NCBI GenBank assembly: GCA_017881725.1
Contig: JADGQO010000228.1
Location: forward strand, 1 to 55,558
Length of the DNA: 55,558 nucleotides
Direction of reading: 5' to 3'
Origin: Fibrobacteria bacterium
Lineage (GTDB): Bacteria > Fibrobacterota > Fibrobacteria > UBA11236
Numbering within the stretch: position 1 is the first letter of the stretch; every line of letters begins with the position of its first letter. A program made the translations under genes and the position numbers. Of the stretch, positions 26,557 through 35,500 are shown piece by piece. A model generated the notes under the pieces. That model saw nothing but the letters and a program-made list of their open reading frames with translations. It did no database searches and was not told the origin of the DNA.

Positions 26557-27444
26557 CTACCACCGGAAGCCGAGCTTGTCGAGCAAAGCCGCCTTGTCCT
26601 TGTCCAACTTTTTCGATTTGCGCTTGTGGCGCTGCGCGCTGCACCAGGAGATGAGCTTCTTGTCCTGCAGGGCCGAGGCCACCAACGAAGGCCACTGGGC
26701 CGGATTCTTCTTCTTGTAATCCTTGAGCATCTCGTAGAATCGGGTCCAGCCCACGTTCTTGACGCTCCACAGGAATCCGATGCGGTTGAGCTTGGCGACG
26801 CGATCGGAATCGAGCTTGTCGATTTTAAACGCGCAGCGCTGGAGATGGCACCAGAGCCCCAGCCGGTTGCCGACAGGAAACTCCTCGCGCGCCTTGGGCC
26901 AACGTTGCGGATGCTTGGCGCGGTAATCCTTCAGGGTCTGGTAATGGCCTTCCCAGCTGTCAGGCAGCTCCAAGGGGAATCCGATTTTTTGCAATTCGAC
27001 CTGCCGGGATTTAGCCAAGGTTTTCCGGGCATGGTTTTGGCGCTGGCGCCACACCCAGAGACCGAGGCGGTTGCCCTTGGGAAACTCCTCGCGGGCATAC
27101 GGCCACCGGCGCGGATTCTTTTTATGGAATTCTTTCAGGTATTCGAATTGCCGCTCCCAATGGGACGTCCGCTCATCTGTCTTCTCCCACTCCACGCCCA
27201 ACTTGGACAGCAGCTTGACGCGCTCCTTTTCCAAAACGCCGCCGGCCTTCAGGTCGCGTTGGCGGTTCAACCATTGGCCGAGGCGGTTGCCCTTGGGAAA
27301 TTCCTCCAAGGTCGCCGGCCAGTCCTGGGGCTTCTTCTCGCGGTATCGGGAAAGGAGATGGAGCTGACGCATCCATTGTTCGTCCCAACGCGTCGCGAAA
27401 ACCACGGTGCGGTTCTTGTCCTTCGAAATGTTCTTGCTCGTCAC
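26557..27444 (-). CDS. Protein made of four helicase-associated (HA) domains
   Basis: A 295-residue basic protein built from four tandem units of about 68 residues (roughly 18-83, 84-152, 153-222, 223-295). Each carries W-xx-xx-Y/L...LGxWxxxQR...L...LGFxW, the helicase-associated domain pattern (PF03457 type), thought to bind nucleic acid. No helicase or other catalytic part is present. The start is GTG at 27444 with only a weak GGGAA upstream. It converges on the PorV-like gene with a 7-bp gap. It may be an independent DNA/RNA-binding adaptor or the detached tail of a former helicase. Confidence 0.82.
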   Translation of the reverse strand: MTSKNISKDKNRTVVFATRWDEQWMRQLHLLSRYREKKPQDWPATLEEFPKGNRLGQWLNRQRDLKAGGVLEKERVKLLSKLGVEWEKTDERTSHWERQFEYLKEFHKKNPRRWPYAREEFPKGNRLGLWVWRQRQNHARKTLAKSRQVELQKIGFPLELPDSWEGHYQTLKDYRAKHPQRWPKAREEFPVGNRLGLWCHLQRCAFKIDKLDSDRVAKLNRIGFLWSVKNVGWTRFYEMLKDYKKKNPAQWPSLVASALQDKKLISWCSAQRHKRKSKKLDKDKAALLDKLGFRW

Positions 27445-27846
27445 GGTAATGGTTCCCTAGTTCTGATGGCTGAAGCTGATTGATGAAACCAGCCCGCAAC
27501 TCTGTCGCGCGCCGTTACACCGGATGTGGTTTTGTATCTCACCGTAACAAATTAAGTGTATTGGACCCCTGTTCTAAAAGGGTAACGCAGGTGAATTTAC
27601 CATCATTTTACCCAATACCAGTCGATGCGAAAACCGATTGTACTTTACCCAGACCTTGCGCCGAAATTTTTGGGGAAAGTGTAAATGGAACCGTCACCCC
27701 AAAGTGAGTCCCAAATCCGGAATCGCCCAGCCGTCGAACCCGGGGCAAAGTAACTTTTTTGGTACCGTATTCCGGATGTTACCTTAGCTTGCAATGAACA
27801 GATAAGGGGAGGCCGGACGGAGGGGTCCGGTCCGTCCGATGGGAGA
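27445..27846. other. Intergenic region, no gene seen
   Basis: 402 bp, more AT-rich than the surroundings. It contains a GTAAC-N6-GTTAC near-match (27750-27765, one mismatch) and presumably the promoter of the HA-domain gene. Nothing else recognised. Confidence 0.4.
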
Positions 27847-28140
27847 TCAGGGTTCGCGAACCGCAGCTACGTCCACGGTCCCCAGGACGATGCCGTGTTC
27901 GGTATAGTAGGTCTTGGTGATTTCGTTCCCGTCGCGGTAAAGGATTTCCACTTCTTTTTCCCCGTTGGGGAACCAGCTCGTGTAGAGGCCGTCCATCACC
28001 TCGCGGCCGCCGTCGCGATACACCCAATAGCGCTCCTTAAGAAACCCGTTGGGGTAGCTTCCCTGCCTTTGCTCAGGAAGCTTGCAGGCCGAAAGGGCCC
28101 ATAGGCTCGCCGCCGCGAGGAGAATTCGGAATGTCGACAT
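27847..28140 (-). CDS. Small lipoprotein with MORN/YwqK-like repeats
   Basis: A 97-residue lipoprotein: hydrophobic signal and lipobox LSAC, then a short beta-repeat segment (YPNGFLKERYWVYRDGGREVMDGLYTSWFPNGEKEVEILYRDG) of the MORN-variant kind found in YwqK-type proteins. The start at 28140 is chosen because GGAG lies 6 nt upstream; the upstream ATGs lack a site. Role unknown. Domain call is moderate because the repeats are short. Confidence 0.6.
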   Translation of the reverse strand: MSTFRILLAAASLWALSACKLPEQRQGSYPNGFLKERYWVYRDGGREVMDGLYTSWFPNGEKEVEILYRDGNEITKTYYTEHGIVLGTVDVAAVREP

Positions 28141-28286
28141 GCGGAACTCCATGAAAATCGCAGGTAGCGCGACTCCCAAAGTTAACCATTTTCGCGCCGC
28201 CAGGCTGGGCGAAAATGGATTTTGGACGAAGCGGGGGAAACGTGGAAGGGTTTTTCAGGTCAGGCCGGAGGGACCCGGACGGATGC

Positions 28287-29024
28287 TCAGGCCTGTTTAC
28301 CTTGCGCTCCCCGTTTTTCCGTGGCGCGTATATTCAGCATTTCCACGCCCATCGAAAAGAACATCGCGAAGTAGATATAGCCTTTGGGAATATGCAGGTC
28401 GAGGCCTTCCGCGACCAAGGCCGTGCCCACGAGAAGCAGGAAGGACAGCGCCAGCATTTTGATCGTGGGATAGCGGTTGACGAAACGGGCGACCATTCCC
28501 GAAGCGGCCAGCATGATGATAACAGCCAACACCACGGCCGCGGCCATGATCACGAGTTGATCCACCATACCCACCGCCGTGACCACCGAATCCAGGGAAA
28601 AGATGATGTCGAGCAGCATGATTTGCGTCACGACCGAGGCGAAAGTCGCCGCCGGGCGACCGCTCCCAGAACCGGATGCATGGTCGTCCCCGGTTACGCG
28701 CTCATGGATTTCCGTCGTGCTCTTGTAAATAAGGAAAAGACCGCCGGCCAGCAGCACCAGGTCGCGTCCGCTGATGGCTTTACCCAGCACGGTAAACAGC
28801 GGAGCCGTGAGCTTCACGACGAAGGAAAGCGTGCCCAACAGTAACAGGCGTGTTACCAGGGCCGCAGCCAATCCGGCCTTGCGGGCGGCGGGTTGGCGGG
28901 CCTCCGGAAGCTTGCCGGTAAGCAAAGTGATGAAAACGATATTGTCTATCCCCAGCACGATTTCAAGTATCGTCAGGGTTACCAGGCTGATCCAGGTTTG
29001 CGGATTCGAGAGCATTTCAACCAT
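28287..29024 (-). CDS. TerC-family integral membrane protein
   Basis: A 245-residue protein with seven predicted membrane helices. Family signatures are LEIVLGIDNIVFI near the start and a second acidic helix IIFSLDSVVTAVGM, which together hold the aspartates thought to bind metal. TerC proteins (YgdQ/YkoY/Alx type) are linked to tellurite resistance and to manganese export or metal loading of exported enzymes. The start at 29024 has GAGG 7 nt upstream. It diverges from htpX, itself a membrane zinc protease, across 56 bp. The exact substrate cannot be read from the sequence. A GTAAC-N6-GTTAC word lies inside the gene. Confidence 0.93.
   Translation of the reverse strand: MVEMLSNPQTWISLVTLTILEIVLGIDNIVFITLLTGKLPEARQPAARKAGLAAALVTRLLLLGTLSFVVKLTAPLFTVLGKAISGRDLVLLAGGLFLIYKSTTEIHERVTGDDHASGSGSGRPAATFASVVTQIMLLDIIFSLDSVVTAVGMVDQLVIMAAAVVLAVIIMLAASGMVARFVNRYPTIKMLALSFLLLVGTALVAEGLDLHIPKGYIYFAMFFSMGVEMLNIRATEKRGAQGKQA
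28841..28856. repeat. GTAAC-N6-GTTAC palindrome, site 6
   Basis: Exact match inside the terC-like gene, followed by CAGGG. Confidence 0.7.
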
Positions 29025-29080
29025 GTTTGGTCCTCGCGCGGTCAAAATAATACTTTGTTCCCCGACAAGGAGAACGCGCC

Positions 29081-29983
29081 ATGTTTCGTCGCATAATACT
29101 GCTATTAGCCACCAATCTTTTGATCATATTGGTTTTGACCTTCCTGTTCAACCTGTTGGGACTGGGACGCTACACGCACACCTACGGCGTGGACTATACC
29201 GGCCTCTTCGTGTTCTGCCTGTTCTGGGGCATGGGCGGCGCCTTCATTTCGCTGGCGCTTTCGCGCTTCATGGCCAAAACCTTCATGGGCGTGAAAGTCA
29301 TCGATCCGCGCGATGGCGGAGCCTATTCCGAATTGGTCGACATCGTGCATTCCCTGGCGCAAAAAGCCGGCTTGCCCGCGATGCCGGAAGTGGGCGTTTA
29401 CGAGAGCGACGAGCTAAACGCTTTCGCCACGGGTCCGACCAAAAGCCGCGCCCTGGTGGCGGTGTCCTCGGGGCTTTTGCGGCGCATGGATCGCGGCGAA
29501 ATCGAGGGTGTGCTGGGCCACGAATTGACGCATATCGCCAACGGCGACATGGTGACCATGACCTTGCTGCAAGGCGTCATCAACGCCTTCGTGATGTTCC
29601 TGGCCCGCGTCATCGCGTTTGCCCTGAGCCAGCGCAACCGCGACGAGCGCGGAAGCGGCTGGGGCCTGCAAAGCAACTGGCTGATGGTATCGGTCTTGCA
29701 AATGCTGCTGTCGCCGCTGGGCTTCCTGGTGGTAGCCTGGTTCAGCCGCTGGCGGGAATTCCGCGCCGACGCCGGTGGCGCGCGCGTGGCGGGCAAGGCG
29801 AACATGATCGGCGCTTTGAGCGCTTTGCGCATGGCCTACGAACATCCCGGAGCCGAAGAGACGGGTTCCGCTTCCCTGGCCACCTTGAAAATCTCCAGCC
29901 GGAAAAAGGGTTTCTTCAACCTGTTCGCGACCCACCCACCTTTGGAAGAGCGGATCGCCCGACTGACGCGGGAAGCCCGCTAG
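29081..29983 (+). CDS. htpX: HtpX-family membrane zinc metalloprotease
   Basis: A 300-residue protein. Two N-terminal membrane helices are followed by a cytoplasmic M48 peptidase domain with the zinc motif HELTH (H147, E148, H151) and the third ligand region E in REFRADAGGA. Two further hydrophobic segments follow the HELTH motif, as in E. coli HtpX. It degrades damaged membrane proteins together with FtsH. AAGGAG lies 6 nt upstream of the ATG. The gene ends within a tandem duplication (29966-30009) that repeats its last codons. Confidence 0.95.
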   Translation: MFRRIILLLATNLLIILVLTFLFNLLGLGRYTHTYGVDYTGLFVFCLFWGMGGAFISLALSRFMAKTFMGVKVIDPRDGGAYSELVDIVHSLAQKAGLPAMPEVGVYESDELNAFATGPTKSRALVAVSSGLLRRMDRGEIEGVLGHELTHIANGDMVTMTLLQGVINAFVMFLARVIAFALSQRNRDERGSGWGLQSNWLMVSVLQMLLSPLGFLVVAWFSRWREFRADAGGARVAGKANMIGALSALRMAYEHPGAEETGSASLATLKISSRKKGFFNLFATHPPLEERIARLTREAR

Positions 29984-30009
29984 GAACGTCGCGGGAAGCC
30001 CGCTAGGAA
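29966..30009 (+). repeat. Tandem duplication at the 3' end of htpX
   Basis: The 21-bp unit CGCGGGAAGCCCGCTAGGAAC appears twice, separated by GT. Each copy can form a GCGGG/CCCGC hairpin, and the first contains the htpX stop codon. Confidence 0.75.
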
Positions 30010-30025
30010 CCCGGCGCGAGGCTAG

Positions 30026-30041
30026 GTAACACCCAAGTTAC
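30026..30041. repeat. GTAAC-N6-GTTAC palindrome, site 7
   Basis: Exact match in the htpX/cytochrome intergenic gap, extended to GGTAAC...GTTACC and followed by CAGGG. Confidence 0.7.
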
Positions 30042-30086
30042 CCAGGGCCGCGTCCCGGCGAGCGGAACGGACCCAGGATTTTCGTG

Positions 30087-30524
30087 TCAATGCGCGTTCT
30101 TGAGGAAAGCCAGGATTTCCCGGCTGTCGTCGGCGGTGAGATTGGCGCGCACGCGCATGTGCATGCCGACCACTTCCCATTGCTGATCGCTGTACATGCT
30201 GGGCGAGCGCGTATTATGGCAACGGCCGCAATTGTCCGCCCAAAGCTGCGGGCCTTTGCCGACCAACTCTTCGGACGGAGCCGAGTCTGGCGCTGCGGGT
30301 GACGCCCCCGCCGTAACTGCGGTGGTACCTGCGGCTGTAGCCGTGCCGGTCGCACCGTCGGTTTTGGATTCCGTTCCATGGGAACCGGCGCACCCTAAGG
30401 ACAGCATGGCCAGCAAGGCCAGGACCGGCAAGGCCGGGACCGGCAAGGCCGGGGCCGGCAAAGCCAGGGCAGCGAACGCGCCTTTCCGGACGGGGGATTT
30501 CAGACTGGTTTTCAAGTTTTTCAT
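30087..30524 (-). CDS. Small lipoprotein cytochrome c
   Basis: 145 residues. A signal segment made of imperfect Ala-Leu-Pro repeats (encoded by short GC-rich DNA repeats) leads to the lipobox SLGC; a Thr/Ala-rich linker follows. The last 60 residues carry a class I-type haem site CGRCH and a candidate methionine ligand in VGMHMRV. The start at 30524 has AGGAG 7 nt upstream. It follows the cytochrome-porin fusion by 15 bp on the same strand, so the two are probably one operon, with this protein as an anchored electron carrier on the periplasmic side. It could also be a small diffusible-range carrier for another oxidase. Confidence 0.82.
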   Translation of the reverse strand: MKNLKTSLKSPVRKGAFAALALPAPALPVPALPVLALLAMLSLGCAGSHGTESKTDGATGTATAAGTTAVTAGASPAAPDSAPSEELVGKGPQLWADNCGRCHNTRSPSMYSDQQWEVVGMHMRVRANLTADDSREILAFLKNAH

Positions 30525-30539
30525 GTTCATGCTCCTGGC

Positions 30540-32339
30540 TTAAAATCCCGTGATGAATTCGCCGTGGACGGACTTGCCGTCATGGCCGACGCCGTTCTGC
30601 CGATCGATTTCATACGCCAGCTTCACCACCTCGTTCTGGTAAATCCAATAGTCCAATCCGAAGGCGTACCGCCATTCGTCATAGCCTACCGGGGTCTGGC
30701 GTTGGTTGAATAGATCGAAGCGCGCCACGCCTTCCAAATTCCGGATCACCTCGTTTTTCAGGCGCTGGGGCCGGTACGAAAGTGAAACATACCCTCCGTC
30801 ACGATTGTTCTTAAAATCCTTGGGTCCAAAGCCCAGCGTTCCGGCCGGATCATAGACCTTGCGATCGACTTGCTGCCACACCCATTGGGCCCGCAGGTTG
30901 ACCAGGCCCTTGATGGCCGGCGACTCCATGGTATGGTTGAAGTCCACGCTTTGCAGCAGCATATTGGCCGGGAGGGAATCCGGCCAAATGGCCGAATATT
31001 GGACGCCGTATCCGATTTCCACGGAATGCACCGGCAGGATGCCGACGCGGCCGCCGAAGGACATGTGGTCGTTGCGGTTGTTCAGATCGTCGAACTCCAC
31101 GTGTCCATACGCCGCCGAGTCGGTGGTGTTGAGAGTCGGGGGATTGGCCACGAAGGCGGCGTATTCAATGCGCATGCGGCCAGCGGGAATGCCGCCGCGC
31201 ACTTGCATGCCCAGCATCGATTCCGGCAGCAAACCGTCGTACACGGCCAGGGGCTTGTCCGGCAGGCGGTTGACCCAACCCATGTGCTGCCGTTCCACGA
31301 AGAAGTTGGACGGATTCAGGAAGCGCCCCGCGCCCAAAGTCATATAGTCGTTCAACAAATAGGAGACCTGCGCGACTTCCAGGTTCAGGGTCGTTTTCGT
31401 TCCGTCCAATTCCAATTCGATCTCGCCTTCGAACAAAATCCTGTCGCTGATCTTCCACAGCATAAGGGGGTTGAAGGCCGCCGTGAAATAGTTGTGGAAA
31501 TTTCCCGCATGGTCGGGAATGGGATGGTACGCCGCCGTGCCGTACCCGCCGATGAGCATTTTCGTGCTGCCGGGATAGGCGTCCTTGGCCATTTTCTTGG
31601 TCGCCGTCAAATCCCGTTCCAAGTCGTCCAACGCTTCGCGCGTCTCCTGCGCTTGCGCAGCAGCGGAATCACGGGCTTGTTGCGCCTCCGTCTTCAGCCC
31701 CTGCACGTCTTCACGCAAGCGAAGATTATCCTTTTCCAACTCCGCCCATTTTGCCGTTTGCGACGTGGGAACCGATTGTCCAGCTTCCGTCGCACCGTTC
31801 CCGCCCTTCCCAACGGAAAGTCTTGGGGCGGCATCGGGATTTCCCGCCGCTTTCCCACCGGCCGCGCCGACACCGGACTGCACCGGAGCTGCCGCTACCT
31901 CTTCCGCCGGCCTGACCGACAGCGTGCGGACATACCGGATCAATTGCCATTTTTGATCGGCCGTGAGCGCGTCCCGGAATTGAGGCATAGGCGTATTGCC
32001 TTCGGTGATCTTCCAAAACAGCGCGCCGTCCGCCTGCTTCCACATTTTCGGATCGGAAAGGACGCCGGGCTTCTTGTCCAACGCGGCCGCCGCAGGCCCA
32101 TCGCCGTCGCCCTTGGGTCCGTGGCAAGCCACGCAATTGGCCTGGAACAACTTCAGGCCGGCTGCGACCGTCGCCGCATCGGCGGGCAAGGGGTTTTTCT
32201 TCCGCGACGCGCTCTTGGGCGCCGTCCAGGTTTTGTCACCGGGCTTTCCGGCCGGCTCCGCCTTGGCCGCCATGGGCAGGCCCGCCAGGGTGAAAGACAG
32301 CATGGCCAATCCGCTCATGCTCATCACTGAGTTGTTCAT
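30540..32339 (-). CDS. Cytochrome c - coiled coil - outer-membrane barrel fusion
   Basis: A 599-residue exported protein. Signal peptide about 1-27 (AKA site). A class I cytochrome c domain occupies about 50-145, with haem site C69-V-A-C72-H73 and likely ligand Met in NTPMPQF. A Gly/Ala/Pro linker is followed by a charged coiled coil near 200-255. The remaining 340 residues have alternating strands, a YLLNDYMTLGAGRFL-type motif and a C-terminal Phe (EFITGF), as in porin-like barrels. Barrel plus attached haem domain suggests an electron conduit across the outer membrane or a redox-linked porin, but this is inference. The start at 32339 has AAGGA upstream; in-frame codons further upstream look non-coding. 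The downstream lipo-cytochrome is its likely partner. Confidence 0.8.
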   Translation of the reverse strand: MNNSVMSMSGLAMLSFTLAGLPMAAKAEPAGKPGDKTWTAPKSASRKKNPLPADAATVAAGLKLFQANCVACHGPKGDGDGPAAAALDKKPGVLSDPKMWKQADGALFWKITEGNTPMPQFRDALTADQKWQLIRYVRTLSVRPAEEVAAAPVQSGVGAAGGKAAGNPDAAPRLSVGKGGNGATEAGQSVPTSQTAKWAELEKDNLRLREDVQGLKTEAQQARDSAAAQAQETREALDDLERDLTATKKMAKDAYPGSTKMLIGGYGTAAYHPIPDHAGNFHNYFTAAFNPLMLWKISDRILFEGEIELELDGTKTTLNLEVAQVSYLLNDYMTLGAGRFLNPSNFFVERQHMGWVNRLPDKPLAVYDGLLPESMLGMQVRGGIPAGRMRIEYAAFVANPPTLNTTDSAAYGHVEFDDLNNRNDHMSFGGRVGILPVHSVEIGYGVQYSAIWPDSLPANMLLQSVDFNHTMESPAIKGLVNLRAQWVWQQVDRKVYDPAGTLGFGPKDFKNNRDGGYVSLSYRPQRLKNEVIRNLEGVARFDLFNQRQTPVGYDEWRYAFGLDYWIYQNEVVKLAYEIDRQNGVGHDGKSVHGEFITGF

Positions 32340-32563
32340 CGTCAATCCTTTCGTGGAAGCCGGACCAGGGGGAATCGATTTGCACGAATAACGTTTCGTT
32401 TCCGCCGGCGGGTTGTAATTACGTAATCGGGCTGCCCTCCGCAAGACCTCAAACGGCAAAAAACAAATAATGGTAAAATTTAGGTCTTCCTCATTATTTT
32501 TTTGTTTCCCTCCCCGCGAATACCTTGTTACTGATGAGTGGATAATCTCCACCAGGAGAATCC
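32340..32563. promoter_or_regulatory. Divergent promoter region with ATTACGTAAT palindrome
   Basis: 224 bp between the divergent cytochrome-porin and HAMP-kinase genes. It is AT-rich in the middle and contains a perfect palindrome ATTACGTAAT (32418-32427), a candidate operator for either gene. No riboswitch-like structure was noticed. Confidence 0.4.
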
Positions 32564-35500
32564 ATGCCCATAAAACCCATCGTACCAGCGCCCAAATCAG
32601 CGCCCAAATCCTCTACCCTACGCCCTGGGGGCGGGGGCCCCTTGACCAATGGGAATGATCATAACGGCCAAAATGGTCATAACGGTCAAAACGATCATCA
32701 GGGCCTGGACAAGAAAAAACTGTATGCCGCCTTGCTCGCTTTAAAGCAGGGGGATTTCAACGTATGCATCGACGAAGACTGGATTGGTTTGGATGGGAAA
32801 ATCGCGTCCGTCTTCAATGAAGTGGTCGGGCTGAATCGCCAACTTTCCAAGGAGTTGGAAAAAGTAGGCCGTATCGTAGGCAAGGAAGGAAAAATCCTTC
32901 AGCGCAGTTCCCTCGGGCCGGTCGATGGCGGATGGGCCAAATCAGTGGAATCGCTGAATGGACTCATAGATGATCTGATATCGCCCACCACGGAAATGAC
33001 CCGCATAATTGGCGCCGTGGCCAACGGCGATTTGTCCCAGACGGTGAGTCTCGATATGGACGGCCGTCCCCTCCGGGGCGAGTTCCTGCGCTCCGCCAAG
33101 ACGGTGAACAGCATGGTGAGCCGGCTCAGCGCCTTCGCCTCGGAAGCCACGCGCGTGGTCCGCGAAGTGGGAACGGAAGGCAAGCTGGGCGGGCAGGCCG
33201 ACGTGAAGGGCGTGGCCGGTACCTGGAAGGAATTGACCGATAACGTGAATCTGATGGCCTCGAATCTGCGGGCTCCGATGCGGAATATCGGCGAGGTGGC
33301 GGTGGCCATCGCCAATGGCGACTTGTCGAAGAAGATCACGGCGGATGCCAAGGGCGAAATCCTGGAACTGAAGAACACCATCAATGCCACCATGGATCAG
33401 TTGAACGCGTTCGCCTCGGAAGTGTCGCGCGTGGCGCGTGAGGTGGGTACGGAAGGCAAGCTGGGCGGGCAGGCCGACGTGAAGGGCGTTTCCGGCCTGT
33501 GGAACGACTTGACCGATAACGTGAATTCCATGGCCGCCAACCTGACCAGTCAGGTGCGTAATATCGCCCAGGTGACCACGGCTGTGGCCAACGGCGATTT
33601 GTCGAAAAAGATCACCGCCGAAGCCAAGGGTGAAATCCTGGAATTGAAAGAGACCATCAATACCATGGTGGATCAGTTGAACTCGTTCGCCTCGGAAGTA
33701 TCGCGCGTGGCGCGTGAGGTGGGCTCGGAAGGCAAGCTGGGCGGGCAGGCGGAAGTGCTCTACGTGGGCGGCGTGTGGAAGGATTTGACCTATAACGTGA
33801 ATTCGATGGCGGCCAACTTGACCGGTCAGGTGCGCAATATCGTGCAGGTGACCACAGCCTTGTCCAACGGGGATTTTTCCAAACGCTTCACCGTGGAGGG
33901 CAAAGGCGAACTCCTGGAGCTGAAAAACACCATCAACTCCACCGTGGATCAATTGAATTCCTTCGCCTCGGAAGTGACGCGCGTGGCGCGCGAGGTGGGT
34001 ACGGAAGGCAAGCTGGGCGGCCAGGCGGAAGTGAAGGGCGTGGCCGGTACCTGGAAGGATTTGACCGATAACGTGAATTCCATGGCCTCCAATTTGACGG
34101 GCCAGGTGCGCAATATCGTGCAGGTGACCACGGCCGTGGCCAACGGCGATTTTTCCAAGAAGTTCACGGTGGAGGGCAAAGGCGAAATCCTGGAGCTTAA
34201 GAACACCGTCAATTCCATGGTGGATCAGTTGAACTCGTTCGCCTCGGAGGTGACGCGCGTGGTGCGTGAGGTGGGCACGGAAGGCAAGCTGGGCGGGCAG
34301 GTGGAAGTGAAGGGCGTGGCCGGCTTGTGGAAAGACCTGACCGATTCGGTGAATTACATGGCCTCCAATCTCAAGGGCCAGGTGCGCAATATCGCCGAGG
34401 TGGTGACGGCCATCGCCAACGGCGATTTGTCCACCAAGATTACCACGGAAGCCAAAGGCGAAATCCTGGAGCTGAAAAACACCGTGAACGCCTCGGTGGA
34501 TCAATTGAACTCGTTCGCGTCGGAGGTAACACGCGTCGCGCGTGAAGTAGGCTCGGAAGGCAAGCTGGGCGGTCTGGCCCAGGTGAAGGGCGTGGCCGGC
34601 ACCTGGAAGGATTTGACCGATAACGTGAACTTCATGGCTTCCAATCTCACGGGCCAGGTGCGTAATATCGCGCAGGTTACGACGGCGGTGGCCGACGGCG
34701 ATCTCACCAAGAAGATCACCGTGGACGTGAATGGTGAAATGCTGGATCTCAAACGCACCATCAATACCATGGTGGATCAGCTGAACTCGTTCGCTTCGGA
34801 AGTGACGCGCGTGGTGCGCGAGGTGGGCACGGAAGGCAAGCTGGGCGGCCAGGCCGAAGTGCGTGACGTGGGCGGCGTATGGAAGGACTTGACCGACAGC
34901 GTGAACTTCATGGCCTCCAACGTCACGGGCCAGGTGCGCAATATCGTGCAGGTGACTACGGCCGTGGCCAATGGCGATTTTTCTAAAAAGTTTACCGTGG
35001 ACGTGAAGGGCGAAATCCTCGAGCTTAAGACCACCATCAACAGCATGGTGGATCAGCTGAACTCGTTAACCTCGGAAGTGTCGCGCGTGGTGCGCGAGGT
35101 GGGCTCGGAAGGTAAGCTGGGCGGGCAGGCCCAGGTGAAGGGCGTGGCCGGCACCTGGAAGGATTTGACCGATAACGTGAATGTGATGGCCTCCAACTTG
35201 ACGGGCCAGGTGCGCAATATCGCGGAGGTTACGATTTCCGTGGCCAACGGCGATTTGTCGAAAAAGATCACCGTGGACGTGCGCGGTGAGTTTCTGCAGC
35301 TCAAGGACCGTATCAACACCATGGTGGACCAACTGCGTACCTTCGCCTCGGAAGTGACGCGCGTGGCGCGTGAGGTGGGTACGGAAGGCAAGCTGGGCGG
35401 GCAGGCCTATGTGCAGAGCGTGGCCGGCACCTGGAAGGATTTGACCGATAACGTGAATTTCATGGCCTCCAACTTGACGGGCCAGGTGCGTAATATCGCG

